A stretch of DNA of 64,000 bases from Sulfurovum indicum (GCF_014931715.1 NZ_CP063164.1:248001-312000), one strand, 5' to 3'. Shown: positions 34,230 through 44,248, counted from the stretch's first letter. Made by a program: numbers and translations. Notes: generated by a model not told the origin, from the letters alone.

Positions 34230-34910
34230 ATGGTAATCCTCGAAAACGTATACAAGATCTATAACGAAGGTACACCGCAGGCTTTTGAAGCGCTTAAATC
34301 GATCGATCTGAAGATTGCTGAGGGGGAAACGGTAATCCTGAATGGAGTAAGCGGCAGCGGAAAGTCGACACTGCTTTCGCTGATCGCTGCTTTGGATAAA
34401 CCGAGTTCAGGAAAGATCACTGTGGGTGGTGAACTGATCTCCAAACTGCCTGATCTGCATGCTTCAGCCTACCGTGCCAAAACGATAGGTGTTATTTTTC
34501 AACACTTTAATCTTTTGGAGGCATTGAGCGTGGAAGAGAATGTGATGGCTCCTCTGATCAACTCCAGACTTGATATGGCAACGATCGAACGGAGGGTAAT
34601 GAAAAGTATGGCGCTGGCCGCCATTTCACATAAGAGAGAAGGAGAGGTGAAAGCACTTTCAGGTGGAGAGAAACAGCGTTGTGCTATTGCCAGAGCATTG
34701 GTACATGAGCCTCAACTGATATTGTGTGATGAACCTACTGCCAATCTTGACAGAGCAAATTCACTCAAGTTCATAGAGATACTCCAATCTTTGTATGAGA
34801 TGGGAAAAACGATTATTGTTGCAACACATGATCCGCTTTTTGAAGGACTTTCGTTCGTCAATAAAGTGATACACATGGAAGATGGAAAAATAGTGAAGAG
34901 GGAAGAGTAG
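34230..34910 (+). CDS. LolD/MacB-type ABC transporter ATPase
   Basis: 226 aa. Walker A GVSGSGKST, Q-loop IFQHFNLLEALSVEENV, signature LSGGEKQRCAIARAL, Walker B LILCDEPTANLD and H-loop VATHDPLF. Partner of the permease at 32942. The gap between them (109 nt) contains a heptamer-repeat element, which suggests that the repeat inserted into the operon. Confidence 0.88.
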   Translation: MVILENVYKIYNEGTPQAFEALKSIDLKIAEGETVILNGVSGSGKSTLLSLIAALDKPSSGKITVGGELISKLPDLHASAYRAKTIGVIFQHFNLLEALSVEENVMAPLINSRLDMATIERRVMKSMALAAISHKREGEVKALSGGEKQRCAIARALVHEPQLILCDEPTANLDRANSLKFIEILQSLYEMGKTIIVATHDPLFEGLSFVNKVIHMEDGKIVKREE

Positions 34911-34955
34911 ATTCTCTATCTGCCCGCTGTATGAAATGAAAAGAAAGAAGGTATT

Positions 34956-35924
34956 ATGAATGAGATTCTCCTAAGCAACGAAGTCATCGTCTATCTTCTT
35001 TCCGAAGCAGTACTCTATATGCTGCTGTTCATTGCTTTTTTGGTGACACTGGGATTGGTAAGAAAGTGGAATTTTGATGCATTTACTTCAGAACAGTTCA
35101 TGTGGGAGAACCGCTCCTATCTGGTGGTGACCATTATCTCTTTTGCCATGCTTCTGAAACTATTACTGCTGCCTTACTTTGTCTATACAGTCGATAATCT
35201 CTCTGATCTTATTCCGGGAGCAATGTGTGGTGCAGGTGTGATCAAGGCAAATGAGTATGGGAATCCTCTTTTGGCACTAAAGATCATAGTGCTGTTTTTG
35301 AGTGGCCTGTGGTTAAGTATGAACAGTTTGGATCTAAAGGCGAAGAACTATCCTTATTTAAAAGCAAAGTCATGGTTTTTTATAGTTGTTTTTGTTTTTC
35401 TTAGTGTAGAATTTACTCTGGATATACTCTATTTTACCCATATAGAGACAAGCAATCCCGTAACATGCTGCTCTGTGATCTTCGGCGTAAGCGGAGGAGC
35501 GAACGATCTGCCTTTTGGCTTGAATATTCCCAGACTTTTGATACTCTTCTATCTGCTTTTTGCTTTGCTCGTGTTAACAGTTAATGCCTCTATGCCACTT
35601 GTCAGTATCGGTGCAAGCCTTCTTTTTGCCATAGTGGCTTATTATGCGGTTGTCTATTTCTTTGGTACCTATATTTATGAACTTCCTACGCACCAGTGTC
35701 CCTTCTGTATGCTGCAGAATCACTACAACTATGTTGGTTATTTTGTTTGGGGTTCATTGCTTTTAGGGATATTTTTTGTACTCGACAGTGCTGTGATGCA
35801 GCTGTTTTTTAAGCGTTCTTCCAAAAAACTAAAGAGAGTTTCGTTACTATTTCTAACATTGTTTGTCGTGTTGTGCAGTTTCTATGTGGGATTGTATTAT
35901 CTTGAAAATGGAGTGCTTTTATGA
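34956..35924 (+). CDS. Polytopic membrane protein with paired cysteines
   Basis: 322 aa with about eight membrane helices. Cys residues sit in three extracytoplasmic or membrane-edge motifs: GAMCGAG (about 92), VTCCSV (about 170) and HQCPFCMLQNH (about 248-258). The CPFC-Met-Leu-Gln site suggests thiol redox or Cu(I) binding. I do not recognise a named family. Followed by a NosL gene with an ATGA overlap and preceded by the ABC ATPase, so it belongs to the copper block. Confidence 0.7.
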   Translation: MNEILLSNEVIVYLLSEAVLYMLLFIAFLVTLGLVRKWNFDAFTSEQFMWENRSYLVVTIISFAMLLKLLLLPYFVYTVDNLSDLIPGAMCGAGVIKANEYGNPLLALKIIVLFLSGLWLSMNSLDLKAKNYPYLKAKSWFFIVVFVFLSVEFTLDILYFTHIETSNPVTCCSVIFGVSGGANDLPFGLNIPRLLILFYLLFALLVLTVNASMPLVSIGASLLFAIVAYYAVVYFFGTYIYELPTHQCPFCMLQNHYNYVGYFVWGSLLLGIFFVLDSAVMQLFFKRSSKKLKRVSLLFLTLFVVLCSFYVGLYYLENGVLL

Positions 35925-36424
35925 AAAAAATACTTATAAATATCGCTGTTTTTGTTATGGTGATTGCTGTGATTATCATACTGTTGCTCTCTTTCGGTAC
36001 CGATGAAGGGGCAAAGTATGTTTACAAGAACAATACAGCATACAAGATCGTTGAGCTCAAGCCCAAAGAGTATCAGTGCTCAGAGTGCAATATGGACGTA
36101 GCAGACCTTGAGTATGCCGTTCAGTTGATCACAAAGAACGGAAATACCTACTTCTTCGATGATATAGGGTGTGTTGTGCTCTGGTTAAAGAACAATTCAC
36201 CAAAGATCGTTAAACTGATGACAAAAACGTTAGATACCCATCGATGGATTGATGCAAAAAAAGCATGGTACAGCCGTACTGACAATACACCGATGGGGTA
36301 TGGCTTTGCCGCTTATGAGCATAAAGAAGAGGGCATGATACCTTATGAAGAGATGAAACTGCTTATGCTGCAAGGCAAGAACCTCCATGACCCATTCGTC
36401 AAAAAGCAGCTGCTTTCCAAATAA
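35921..36424 (+). CDS. NosL-like copper protein, membrane-anchored
   Basis: 167 aa. N-terminal membrane helix (about 5-25) instead of a lipobox, CSECNM (C-x2-C-x-M, about 54-59), [11 protein letters not shown] and [10 protein letters not shown] ... [14 protein letters not shown], matching the true NosL at 28699 along its whole length. Last gene of the copper block; overlaps the previous gene by 4 nt. Confidence 0.85.
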   Translation: MKKILINIAVFVMVIAVIIILLLSFGTDEGAKYVYKNNTAYKIVELKPKEYQCSECNMDVADLEYAVQLITKNGNTYFFDDIGCVVLWLKNNSPKIVKLMTKTLDTHRWIDAKKAWYSRTDNTPMGYGFAAYEHKEEGMIPYEEMKLLMLQGKNLHDPFVKKQLLSK

Positions 36425-36429
36425 GTAAG

Positions 36430-36458
36430 ATAAGGTTTTATCATTTTTTTGCTATACT
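36430..36458 (+). promoter_or_regulatory. Weak terminator of the nos block and acpP -10 box
   Basis: GATAA-GGTT-TTATC followed by ATTTTTTT looks like a weak intrinsic terminator. TATACT at 36453-36458 is a good -10 for acpP, which has AAGGAGA before its ATG. Confidence 0.45.
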
Positions 36459-36492
36459 TATGCGTATTTTAAACACAATTAAGGAGAAATCA

Positions 36493-36726
36493 ATGGCATT
36501 ATTTGATGATGTAAAAGAGGTAGTTGTTGAGCAACTGAATGTGAGCCCGGATGAGGTAAAAGAAGAGTCTAAGTTCGTAGAGGACCTTGGGGCTGACAGT
36601 CTTGATGTCGTTGAATTGGTAATGGCGCTTGAAGAGAAATTTGATATTGAAATTCCTGATGATCAGGCGGAAGCGATCGCAACTGTAGCAGATGCCATCA
36701 AATTTATCGAGAATGCAAACGCATAA
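36493..36726 (+). CDS. acpP: Acyl carrier protein
   Basis: 77 aa, acidic, with the phosphopantetheine attachment motif [16 protein letters not shown] (Ser about residue 37). ATG 36493 after AAGGAGA, preferred over the longer frame from 36460. Carries acyl chains in fatty-acid synthesis; first of acpP-fabF-accA. Confidence 0.97.
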   Translation: MALFDDVKEVVVEQLNVSPDEVKEESKFVEDLGADSLDVVELVMALEEKFDIEIPDDQAEAIATVADAIKFIENANA

Positions 36727-36734
36727 TCTAAACT

Positions 36735-36749
36735 CCTTCCTTCGGGAGG
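36735..36749 (+). terminator. Hairpin between acpP and fabF
   Basis: CCTTCC-TTC-GGGAGG, 6-bp stem, 9 nt after the acpP stop. No T-tract; likely a partial terminator/stabiliser that keeps acpP mRNA abundant relative to fabF. Confidence 0.5.
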
Positions 36750-36835
36750 GCACTAAGAGATAGATGAGTGTTTGAAAACATGAGAAGTGTAAATATTCAC
36801 CTATATCTTATGAAAGCAGACAGACAGGAGAAGCA

Positions 36836-38053
36836 GTGAAAAGAGTAGTGGTAACAGGTTTGGGAATGATCAACTCTCTTGGGTTGGATAAAGAGAGTGC
36901 ATTCGCTGCCATTGTAGAAGGAAAATGCGGGATCAAAGAGATCGGGGCTTTTGATACTGAGAAGCATTCAGTTAAAATTGCGGGGGAGATCACCGATTTT
37001 GACCCGACATCCGTTATGGATGCCAAAGAGGTCAAAAAAGCGGACAGGTTTATTCAGCTTGGTCTCAAAGCGGCAGCTGAAGCGATGGAAGATGCAAAAC
37101 TGCCTGAAAATGTGGACAGAGACCGTTTTGGTGTGGCCTCTGCATCAGGGATCGGTGGTTTGATCAATATTGAAAAGAACTCTATTATTTGTGCAACAAG
37201 AGGGCCCAAACGTATCTCTCCGTTCTTTATTCCGTCTTCACTGGTCAATATGCTTGGTGGTTTTGTTTCGATCTATCAGGAGCTTAGAGGTCCAAACCTC
37301 TCCTCTGTAACTGCCTGTGCTGCAGGGACGCATGCCATTGGTGAAGCTGCAAAGTCGATTATGGTAGGTACAGCAGACAAAATGCTTGTCATCGGTGCGG
37401 AAGCTGCGATCTGTGCTGCAGGTGTAGGTGGATTTGCTGCAATGAAAGCACTCTCTACACGCAATGATGACCCACAGCATGCTTCAAGACCGTTTGACGC
37501 AGAGCGTGACGGATTTGTCATGGGTGAGGGTGCTGCAGCATTGGTACTTGAAACCTATGAGGATGCTGTAGCACGTGGTGCAACGATCTATGGAGAGCTT
37601 ATCGGGTTTGGTGAGAGTGGTGATGCAAACCATATCACAACACCAACTATGGATGGTCCTCTTCGTGCCATGAAAATGGCATACAGTATGGCAGGTGAGC
37701 CAAAGGTAGACTATGTCAATGCACATGGTACTTCTACCCCGATCAATGATAAAAATGAGACTGCTGCACTGAAAGAACTTTTTGGCGGTAAAGAGAACTG
37801 TCCTCCTGTAAGTTCCATCAAGGGACAGGTAGGACACTGCCTTGGGGCTGCCGGTGCGATCGAAGCAGTCGTTTCATTAATGGCAATGAGAGAGAGTATT
37901 CTGCCTCCGACTATCAACTATACAACTCCTGATGAGAACTGTGATCTTGACTATATACCAAATGAAGCAAGAAAAGCAGAGATAAATGTGGTGATGAGCA
38001 ACTCCTTTGGGTTCGGCGGAACTAACGGTGTTGTTATCTTCAAGAAAGTATAA
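36836..38053 (+). CDS. fabF: 3-oxoacyl-[acyl-carrier-protein] synthase II
   Basis: 405 aa condensing enzyme. Active-site Cys in [14 protein letters not shown], His in [11 protein letters not shown] and in [16 protein letters not shown], final [13 protein letters not shown] start after AGGAGAAG. Extends acyl-ACP with malonyl-ACP. Confidence 0.95.
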   Translation: MKRVVVTGLGMINSLGLDKESAFAAIVEGKCGIKEIGAFDTEKHSVKIAGEITDFDPTSVMDAKEVKKADRFIQLGLKAAAEAMEDAKLPENVDRDRFGVASASGIGGLINIEKNSIICATRGPKRISPFFIPSSLVNMLGGFVSIYQELRGPNLSSVTACAAGTHAIGEAAKSIMVGTADKMLVIGAEAAICAAGVGGFAAMKALSTRNDDPQHASRPFDAERDGFVMGEGAAALVLETYEDAVARGATIYGELIGFGESGDANHITTPTMDGPLRAMKMAYSMAGEPKVDYVNAHGTSTPINDKNETAALKELFGGKENCPPVSSIKGQVGHCLGAAGAIEAVVSLMAMRESILPPTINYTTPDENCDLDYIPNEARKAEINVVMSNSFGFGGTNGVVIFKKV

Positions 38054-38067
38054 GCAAGGATCTTTTG

Positions 38068-39003
38068 ATGGCAACCTATTTGGATTTTGAGAGTAAGATT
38101 GAAAAGATACAGGAAGAGATCGTATCTGCTCATGCTGTTGCCAATCTTGAAGCAGTAGAGAAGTATCAGAAAGAGTTACAAAAAGAGGTAGAGAAAACAT
38201 TCAGCTCCTTGAGTGACTATCAGAAACTCCAGCTTGCACGTCATCCGGACAGACCCTATGCGCTTGACTATATCAAACTGATCCTTGAGGATGCCTACGA
38301 GATTCATGGTGACAGAGCTTTCCGTGATGATCCGGCTATTCTCTGCTATATCGGATGGATCGATGGACAGAAGACTATGGTGATCGGTGAGCAGAAGGGA
38401 CGTGGAGTCAAAAACAAGATCAAGCGCAATTTTGGTATGCCCAATCCTGAGGGATATAGAAAAGCACTGCGTGCTGTACGTTTGGCTGAAAAGTTCAATA
38501 TTCCGGTGTTAATGCTTATAGACACTCCGGGTGCCTATCCCGGTCTCGGTGCAGAAGAACGCGGACAGAGCGAAGCAATCGCAAGAAACCTTTTTGAGTT
38601 CGCCTCTATGAAAGTGCCGATGGTCTCTGTGGTCATTGGAGAGGGAGGTTCAGGAGGAGCACTTGCTATCGGTGTTGCCGATAGACTGGCGATGATGCGT
38701 TACTCTGTTTTTGCCGTGATCTCTCCGGAAGGATGTTCGGCTATTCTATGGAATGATCCAAGTAAAGTAGAGACAGCAACCAAAGCACTCAAGATAACAC
38801 CTGGAGACCTGCTTGAACATGGACTGATAGATGATGTACTGGATGAACCGCTGATCGGTGCACACCGTGATAAAGTGACAGCGGCAGAAGTGTTGAAGAA
38901 CTACTTCCTGGAAACAGTAAAAAACCTTAAAGAACTCTCTGTAGATGAGTTGCTCGACCAGCGCTATAAAAGGCTTACTTCCGTTGGTGCATTCAGCGAA
39001 TAA
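38068..39003 (+). CDS. accA: Acetyl-CoA carboxylase carboxyltransferase subunit alpha
   Basis: 311 aa. Starts at ATG 38068 with AAGGA upstream. Family signatures include [73 protein letters not shown] and PEGCSAILW. Part of the carboxyltransferase that makes malonyl-CoA. Confidence 0.96.
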   Translation: MATYLDFESKIEKIQEEIVSAHAVANLEAVEKYQKELQKEVEKTFSSLSDYQKLQLARHPDRPYALDYIKLILEDAYEIHGDRAFRDDPAILCYIGWIDGQKTMVIGEQKGRGVKNKIKRNFGMPNPEGYRKALRAVRLAEKFNIPVLMLIDTPGAYPGLGAEERGQSEAIARNLFEFASMKVPMVSVVIGEGGSGGALAIGVADRLAMMRYSVFAVISPEGCSAILWNDPSKVETATKALKITPGDLLEHGLIDDVLDEPLIGAHRDKVTAAEVLKNYFLETVKNLKELSVDELLDQRYKRLTSVGAFSE

Positions 39004-39012
39004 GCATACTGT

Positions 39013-39627
39013 ATGATACACGATATAGCAGCATTCCTTGTTGATAAAATAGGAGATATGGGCTATCTCGGTATCTTTATTCTGATGTTCCTTGAGAGTA
39101 CTTTTTTCCCATTCCCCAGTGAAATTGTCATGATACCGGCAGGCTATCTTGCCTATAAAGGAGAGATGAATCTCTACCTTATTGTCCTGACAGGAATTGC
39201 AGGTTCTGTTGCCGGAGCACTCTTTAACTACTATCTGGCACTTCACTTCGGACGTACTTTTTTGCTTAGGTATGGAAAATATTTTTTTATTAAAAAGAAG
39301 ACACTGGAGAAACTGGAAAGCTTTTTCCAAAAGCATGGAGAACTTTCTACCTTTAACGGAAGACTTATCCCGGGTATACGGCAGCTTATCTCTTTGCCGG
39401 CTGGACTGGCGCGAATGAACATTATCCATTTTTCATGCTATTCAGCTTTGGGTGCCGGTATCTGGGTGATCGTACTGGTTGCCTTGGGTTACCTGCTTGG
39501 GACAAATGAAACGTTGATATCCGAGTATCTGCATACAGCTACACTGATCGCACTCATCAGTGTCATATTGATCACGCTTTTTTATGTAATACGAAATAAA
39601 AGACGCCATAAGATACTGGAAGAGTAA
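39013..39627 (+). CDS. DedA-family membrane protein
   Basis: 204 aa with four to five membrane spans and the DedA signatures: [43 protein letters not shown], and a small-residue-rich GAGIWVIVL. Family members transport undecaprenyl phosphate or other lipids across the inner membrane. Starts 9 nt after accA; converges with dbpA. Confidence 0.85.
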   Translation: MIHDIAAFLVDKIGDMGYLGIFILMFLESTFFPFPSEIVMIPAGYLAYKGEMNLYLIVLTGIAGSVAGALFNYYLALHFGRTFLLRYGKYFFIKKKTLEKLESFFQKHGELSTFNGRLIPGIRQLISLPAGLARMNIIHFSCYSALGAGIWVIVLVALGYLLGTNETLISEYLHTATLIALISVILITLFYVIRNKRRHKILEE

Positions 39628-39688
39628 ACGTATGTATACTCTTTTATCCCGAAATACAGTGATTTATATTGTATAATTTGGGTTTATA

Positions 39689-41053
39689 TCATGATCTCTC
39701 CAGTCGCCAGGCAACATATCTCTTTTTTTTGATCTTCGTATGCTTCAGGGCATTGACGGTTTTTTCGATAAAACTGTAATGTAGTACTATATAGGATCTG
39801 TTCTCTGTAATGGTGATCTTTCCTATCATCGTATTGTCAATACCTACCTCTTTACAGAGCGTTCCCAGGATATCACCGGCACGAAGTTTTGTCTTCTTAC
39901 CACCATTGATACAGAGAGTATCCCAGGGTGATATCATGGTAAAAGATGGGTCATTGTTCAGTGTCTGAAGTGCTCTTTCTTGTGCTCTTTCAAGAATATA
40001 GGCAGTTTTTTGGCTTCCGGACATATAGAATGAAACGGCTTTGCCGGTTGCATCTGCACGTCCTGTACGGCCGATACGGTGCGTATATACTTCCTGGTCG
40101 AAGGGAAGATCATAATTGATCACAAGATCGATACCTTTAATGTCCAGTCCCCTTGAAGCAACATCGGTAGCAACCATGATACGTTTGGTACCGTTGGAAA
40201 AGAGAATGACCGCCTCATTCCGCTCACGCTGATCCAGGTCTCCATGCAGATCTATCACATCATGTCCTTGTGTATGGAGGTACGCTGCAAGTGTGATCAC
40301 ATCGGCTTTGGTATTACAGAATATCAGAAGTGATTCCGGTTTAAAGGAGTGTATGATCTGTATCAGTGCTTTTTGTTTATTGTCTACTGTATAGACAAGC
40401 TCTTTGATCTTCTGAGCTTCCTGAACGGTATCTACTTTGATGATGTCAGGATCATGCAAAAGTGTTTTGGCAAGGGTTTCTATTTTTTGAGGGAAAGTAG
40501 CGGAAAAGAGCAGTGTCTGCTTTTTCTTGGGCATGGCTGAGGAGATCTTTAGAATATCATTATAAAATCCCATATCAAGCATCCTGTCCGCTTCATCAAG
40601 TACCAGTGTCTTTATCCCTTTAAGTGCCAAAGTACCTTTCTCAAGGTGATCCTGAAGTCTTCCGGGTGTACCTATGAGAATATGTGCTCCCTTTGCCAAC
40701 GAGTCTGCCTGTGTACGAAGCGGTACACCTCCATAGAGTGTAAGTATCTTGAGGTTGGATTTGTAAACAGAAAGCCTGCGAAGTTCCTCTGCAACCTGCT
40801 GTGCCAACTCCCGAGTCGGTGTAATGATAAGATGTTGTGGTGTGTGGCAGTTTGTATCTGTATGGATAATAAGAGGTATTCCGAAGGCTACGGTTTTCCC
40901 AGATCCAGTCTTTGACTGTGCCAGAACATCTTTTTGTGCCAATATTACAGGGATGGCTTTCTCCTGGATCTGTGTCATGGTTGTGAAATTGAGATGTTTG
41001 AGTGTCTCAAGAAGTGCTGAGGGAATGGTAGAGATGGAATCAAAGGTTGCCAT
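39689..41053 (-). CDS. dbpA: DEAD-box RNA helicase, DbpA type
   Basis: 454 aa. Q motif FTTMTQIQEKAIP, Walker A SKTGSGKT, DEADRMLDMGF, SAT (LFSATFP), and HRIGRTGRA. The last ~75 residues (TKLRAGDILGTLCKEVGIDNTMIGKITI ... YVAWRLE) match the DbpA RNA-binding domain that targets hairpin 92 of 23S rRNA. Role: large ribosomal subunit assembly. Confidence 0.9.
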   Translation of the reverse strand: MATFDSISTIPSALLETLKHLNFTTMTQIQEKAIPVILAQKDVLAQSKTGSGKTVAFGIPLIIHTDTNCHTPQHLIITPTRELAQQVAEELRRLSVYKSNLKILTLYGGVPLRTQADSLAKGAHILIGTPGRLQDHLEKGTLALKGIKTLVLDEADRMLDMGFYNDILKISSAMPKKKQTLLFSATFPQKIETLAKTLLHDPDIIKVDTVQEAQKIKELVYTVDNKQKALIQIIHSFKPESLLIFCNTKADVITLAAYLHTQGHDVIDLHGDLDQRERNEAVILFSNGTKRIMVATDVASRGLDIKGIDLVINYDLPFDQEVYTHRIGRTGRADATGKAVSFYMSGSQKTAYILERAQERALQTLNNDPSFTMISPWDTLCINGGKKTKLRAGDILGTLCKEVGIDNTMIGKITITENRSYIVLHYSFIEKTVNALKHTKIKKKRYVAWRLERS

Positions 41054-41112
41054 AGGGTCTCGCTTTAGAATATGAATAAAAATATGTAAGAGTTGAAATA
41101 GGGAAGGGTTTG

Positions 41113-41136
41113 AAAAAATGCGGGCAAAAGCCCACA
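41113..41136 (-). terminator. Intrinsic terminator of the YdcH-like gene
   Basis: On the minus strand GGGC-TTTT-GCCC (41133-41122, with flanking TG/CA pairs) is followed by six T residues, just after the stop of the gene at 41142. One of the clearest intrinsic terminators in the window. Confidence 0.75.
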
Positions 41137-41141
41137 GAAAA

Positions 41142-41366
41142 CTATGCTTTGCTTTTTCTGTAATCCAGGATCATTTTATACGCTTCATCTTTAAGAAGAA
41201 GCTTCTCTTTTTTAAGTGTTTCAATCTCCATATCTGTCATGGGGATGTCACCGTTCTCAGCTTTTTCGATCTTGTCGTCAAGTTCATTGTGCTTTTCGAA
41301 GATCCTTGCGAAATGGGCATTTTCCTGTTTCAGTTGATGGATTTCGTCTCTATATTCGTGTAACAT
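41142..41366 (-). CDS. YdcH/DUF465-family small protein
   Basis: 74 aa, two antiparallel helices rich in charged residues (MLHEYRDEIHQLKQENAHFARIFEKHNELDDKI ... LKKEKLLLKDEAYKMI), the typical pattern of DUF465. Cytoplasmic; function unknown. SD AGGAGT precedes ATG. Confidence 0.85.
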   Translation of the reverse strand: MLHEYRDEIHQLKQENAHFARIFEKHNELDDKIEKAENGDIPMTDMEIETLKKEKLLLKDEAYKMILDYRKSKA

Positions 41367-41426
41367 AGGTTACTCCTCTATCTATTTTCAGTATTCTATC
41401 TTTTTTGTAGTTAGAACCATGTTAAA

Positions 41427-42623
41427 TCAGGTTCGATATTCGGCATTGATCTTGACATACTCATAGCTCAGATCACAGCCATATGAAGTGTAGGCTCCAT
41501 CTCCCATACCAAGATCACAGGTAACGGTGAACTGATCTTGTTTCATGATCTTGTAGGCACTCTCTTCTCTCTCTTTGTCCAATTCTCTGAATGTATCGGA
41601 ATAGATGAGCAGTTCATCATAATGAATGGTCAGTTTCGTCTCATCGCACTCCACCCCGCTGGCACCTATGGTTGAAGCGATACGTCCCCAGTTGGGGTCC
41701 TCTCCAAAAAGGGCTGTTTTGACAAGCAGTGAGTTGCTAAGCGCAGTACTTGCTTTTTTTGCCTCCTCATCGCTTTTTGCCCCTTTGACTTCGAACGCAA
41801 CCACTTTGTTGGCCCCTTCACCGTCTTTGAGGATCATCATCGCCAGTTCAAACATAAGTTTGTTCAGTACTTCGGAAAATACAGCTTTGTCGTACGCAGT
41901 GCTTAGTTTATTGGTAAGCAGCATTACTGTATCATTGGTAGAGGTATCACCGTCAACCGAGATACGGTTGAATGAATACTCTGTACTCTTATGAAGAAGA
42001 TGCTCCATATCGGTTTTAGGGATATCTGCATCGGTAGCAATGAAGCAGAGCATCGTAGCCATAGCAGGGTTGATCATCCCGGCACCTTTACAAATAGCAG
42101 CAATATTGAAATGGGAGCCATCCTCAAGTTCGACACGGTAGGCCAGCTCTTTTTTAAAGCTGTCTGTAGTCATGATGGCACGTGCTGCTTTGTCAGAATG
42201 CTTTGCGTGGAAGTCCAGTTTGTCAAATGCAGAGATGATCTTGTCAATCGGAAGCCGATAGCCAATGACACCGGTAGAACTCATAACAGGGTTGAGTACC
42301 TCGATTTTTTGTGAAAGGGTTGACATAATAGTGTCAATGTCGTCAATTCCTTTCTGACCAGTCATGGCATTGGCATTTTTAGCATTGATCAATACGAAGT
42401 TGGTCTGAAAATCTTTTGGATAACGCTGATAGTGCTTGATTGGTGCTGCCTGAAACCTGTTGGAGGTAAAAACAGCAGAAATATCACAGGGAGGTTCCGA
42501 GCGGATAAATGCAACATCACCCTGGTCAGCATCGGGACGCATGCCGACATTGACCGCATCGCAAAAAAAACCTTTGACATTTGCAAGACCGCCATTAAGT
42601 GAAGTAATTGTATAGTTGGACAT
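41427..42623 (-). CDS. argJ: Glutamate N-acetyltransferase / amino-acid acetyltransferase
   Basis: 398 aa from ATG 42623, which has AAAGGAT 8 nt upstream. The family's self-cleaving site is seen as KGAGMINPAMATMLCF, cut before the Thr in MAT-MLC. Other signatures: TSNRFQAAPIKH, NAKNANAMTG, DGDTSTNDTV, GEDPNWGRI. Makes N-acetylglutamate and releases ornithine in the cyclic arginine pathway. The leader contains a heptamer-repeat element. Confidence 0.95.
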   Translation of the reverse strand: MSNYTITSLNGGLANVKGFFCDAVNVGMRPDADQGDVAFIRSEPPCDISAVFTSNRFQAAPIKHYQRYPKDFQTNFVLINAKNANAMTGQKGIDDIDTIMSTLSQKIEVLNPVMSSTGVIGYRLPIDKIISAFDKLDFHAKHSDKAARAIMTTDSFKKELAYRVELEDGSHFNIAAICKGAGMINPAMATMLCFIATDADIPKTDMEHLLHKSTEYSFNRISVDGDTSTNDTVMLLTNKLSTAYDKAVFSEVLNKLMFELAMMILKDGEGANKVVAFEVKGAKSDEEAKKASTALSNSLLVKTALFGEDPNWGRIASTIGASGVECDETKLTIHYDELLIYSDTFRELDKEREESAYKIMKQDQFTVTCDLGMGDGAYTSYGCDLSYEYVKINAEYRT

Positions 42624-42643
42624 AAATAAATCCTTTAGTAAAA

Positions 42644-42701
42644 GCTTTTCAAAAGAAAAGCATACCAAAACTATCTACTATTCACTATTAATTATTCACG
42701 G
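42644..42701. repeat. Heptamer-repeat/hairpin element upstream of argJ
   Basis: Read on the minus strand: GTGAATA-type heptamers (42698-42670), TTTTGGTATG, then the hairpin GCTTTTC-TTTT-GAAAAGC (42661-42644), ending 20 nt before the argJ ATG and close to its ribosome site. Confidence 0.65.
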
Positions 42702-42703
42702 AA

Positions 42704-43834
42704 CTATATATATTTAAGCTCTTCGGGTTTCTCTTTTTTACGGATGATCTTCTTTGCTTTTCTGATACCATCGCCGGTGCCTATAAGAAGGAGTTTTGAT
42801 TCAGGCATGATGATAGTATCACCTTTTGGCATGGGAATGAACTTTCCGTCTTTTTGTCGAATACCTATAATAGTGACATTCGCAACATCCCTGAAACGGG
42901 CTGTTTTTATTTTTTTCAGGGTCAGCCATGACGTTTTTGAGACTTTTGCCTCCTCCATATCAAGCGGTGTGTCTTTTTTGTAAAGAAACTCCTGAAGCAG
43001 ATTTTCCATATCAGGCCGTGCTGCCATTGCATTGATACGCTGTGCCATGAGCTTGGTAGCCGTAACCACTTTGTCTGCTCCAAGTTTGAGCAGTTTTGTT
43101 TCATCTTCATGGCTCTGTGCATTGGCGATGATGAGGTATTTTCTAGAACGTCCTATTTCACTTTCGTACAGTCGTGCCGATGCGATTGTAGCAATGTTGT
43201 CTGCTACATTATCAGCCAGTGTGATTACCCCTTTAGCCGAAGAGAGGTGTGATTTCAGTATCCCCTCTTCGGTGTGTGCTTCTGCTACAACAAAGTAAGG
43301 GTATTTGTGTTTTTTGGCGATCTCTTCGAGGTCTTCTCTTGGGTCAACAACTACGAAAGGAATATGGTTTGCACGTAACTGTTTGGTAACCTGAATGGTA
43401 AACTCATTGTGATAACAGACTACAAAGTGCTGTTTCAGCCTGGCGATCTCATAAAGCATTTTCCGCTCCTTGGCAGTTTTTTGAAATTCCCCTTTTTTCA
43501 CCACTTCGGCAATGACCCCCACGGCAATAGAGAAAATAATAAAACCGAAAATGATCAGTGTAATGGTAAAGATACGCCCAAGGTCTGAAATCGGTCGTAT
43601 CTCACCAAAGCCCACGGTGGTAAAGGTAATACCTGTCTGATAGATGGCATCCATCAGTGGAAAATCATCAATAATCATGTACCCGATGGTACCAAGCAAC
43701 ATGATCAGTACAGTAAGAATAAGAGGAAATCTAAATGGGGATAAATGACTATAATATTCGTCATTTAGGGTAATGTGCGGTTTGGGTGCGCTTCTCCAGC
43801 CGAGAAACTTTTTGAACTTGTCCAGATAAGTCAT
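42704..43834 (-). CDS. Potassium channel protein with TrkA (RCK) domains
   Basis: 376 aa. Two membrane helices flank a pore loop: YQTGITFTTVGFGEIRPIS, where TTVGFG is the selectivity filter. A cytoplasmic RCK/TrkA-N domain follows (FVVCYHNEFTIQVTKQL ... ITLADNVADNIATIASAR) and a TrkA-C-like end (ATVIGIRQKDGKFIPMPKGDTII). A gated K+ channel of the Kch/MthK type. Confidence 0.88.
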   Translation of the reverse strand: MTYLDKFKKFLGWRSAPKPHITLNDEYYSHLSPFRFPLILTVLIMLLGTIGYMIIDDFPLMDAIYQTGITFTTVGFGEIRPISDLGRIFTITLIIFGFIIFSIAVGVIAEVVKKGEFQKTAKERKMLYEIARLKQHFVVCYHNEFTIQVTKQLRANHIPFVVVDPREDLEEIAKKHKYPYFVVAEAHTEEGILKSHLSSAKGVITLADNVADNIATIASARLYESEIGRSRKYLIIANAQSHEDETKLLKLGADKVVTATKLMAQRINAMAARPDMENLLQEFLYKKDTPLDMEEAKVSKTSWLTLKKIKTARFRDVANVTIIGIRQKDGKFIPMPKGDTIIMPESKLLLIGTGDGIRKAKKIIRKKEKPEELKYI

Positions 43835-43867
43835 GATAAGAGAGTATACCCTCTCCTATCTGAAAAA

Positions 43868-44077
43868 TCAGTTAGCTGAAGCAGCTTGTGCAGCTTTTTT
43901 CTTCATTGTTCTGAGTGTTGATGCGGCTACTTTGATTCTTTTTGTCGTTCCATCTTCAAGAGTGACCTTTACAGATCTCAAGTTTGGAAGTTGTCTTCTT
44001 TTTGTCTTGTTGTTCGCGTGAGAAACATTGTTTCCTACAAGTGGACCTTTACCACTTACTTCACATTTTCTTGCCAT
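43868..44077 (-). CDS. rpmB: 50S ribosomal protein L28
   Basis: 69 aa, basic. [28 protein letters not shown] is the L28 N-terminus; ends with a Lys/Ala-rich tail. Start at 44077; the upstream part of the frame is non-coding. A single-gene unit. Confidence 0.95.
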   Translation of the reverse strand: MARKCEVSGKGPLVGNNVSHANNKTKRRQLPNLRSVKVTLEDGTTKRIKVAASTLRTMKKKAAQAASAN

Positions 44078-44248
44078 GATCGTACCTTGTAATGTTAATG
44101 TAGACGGCACACGAGGGTAGCCGACCCGAATATTTTGTGGCGAATTATATAAAATAAATCCATAAATTCTGCTTAAGTAATTTACATAGAGAGCCAAAGT
44201 ATCATTTTGATATAATCTGAAATATTTTTATAGAAGAGTAGGAAAACA

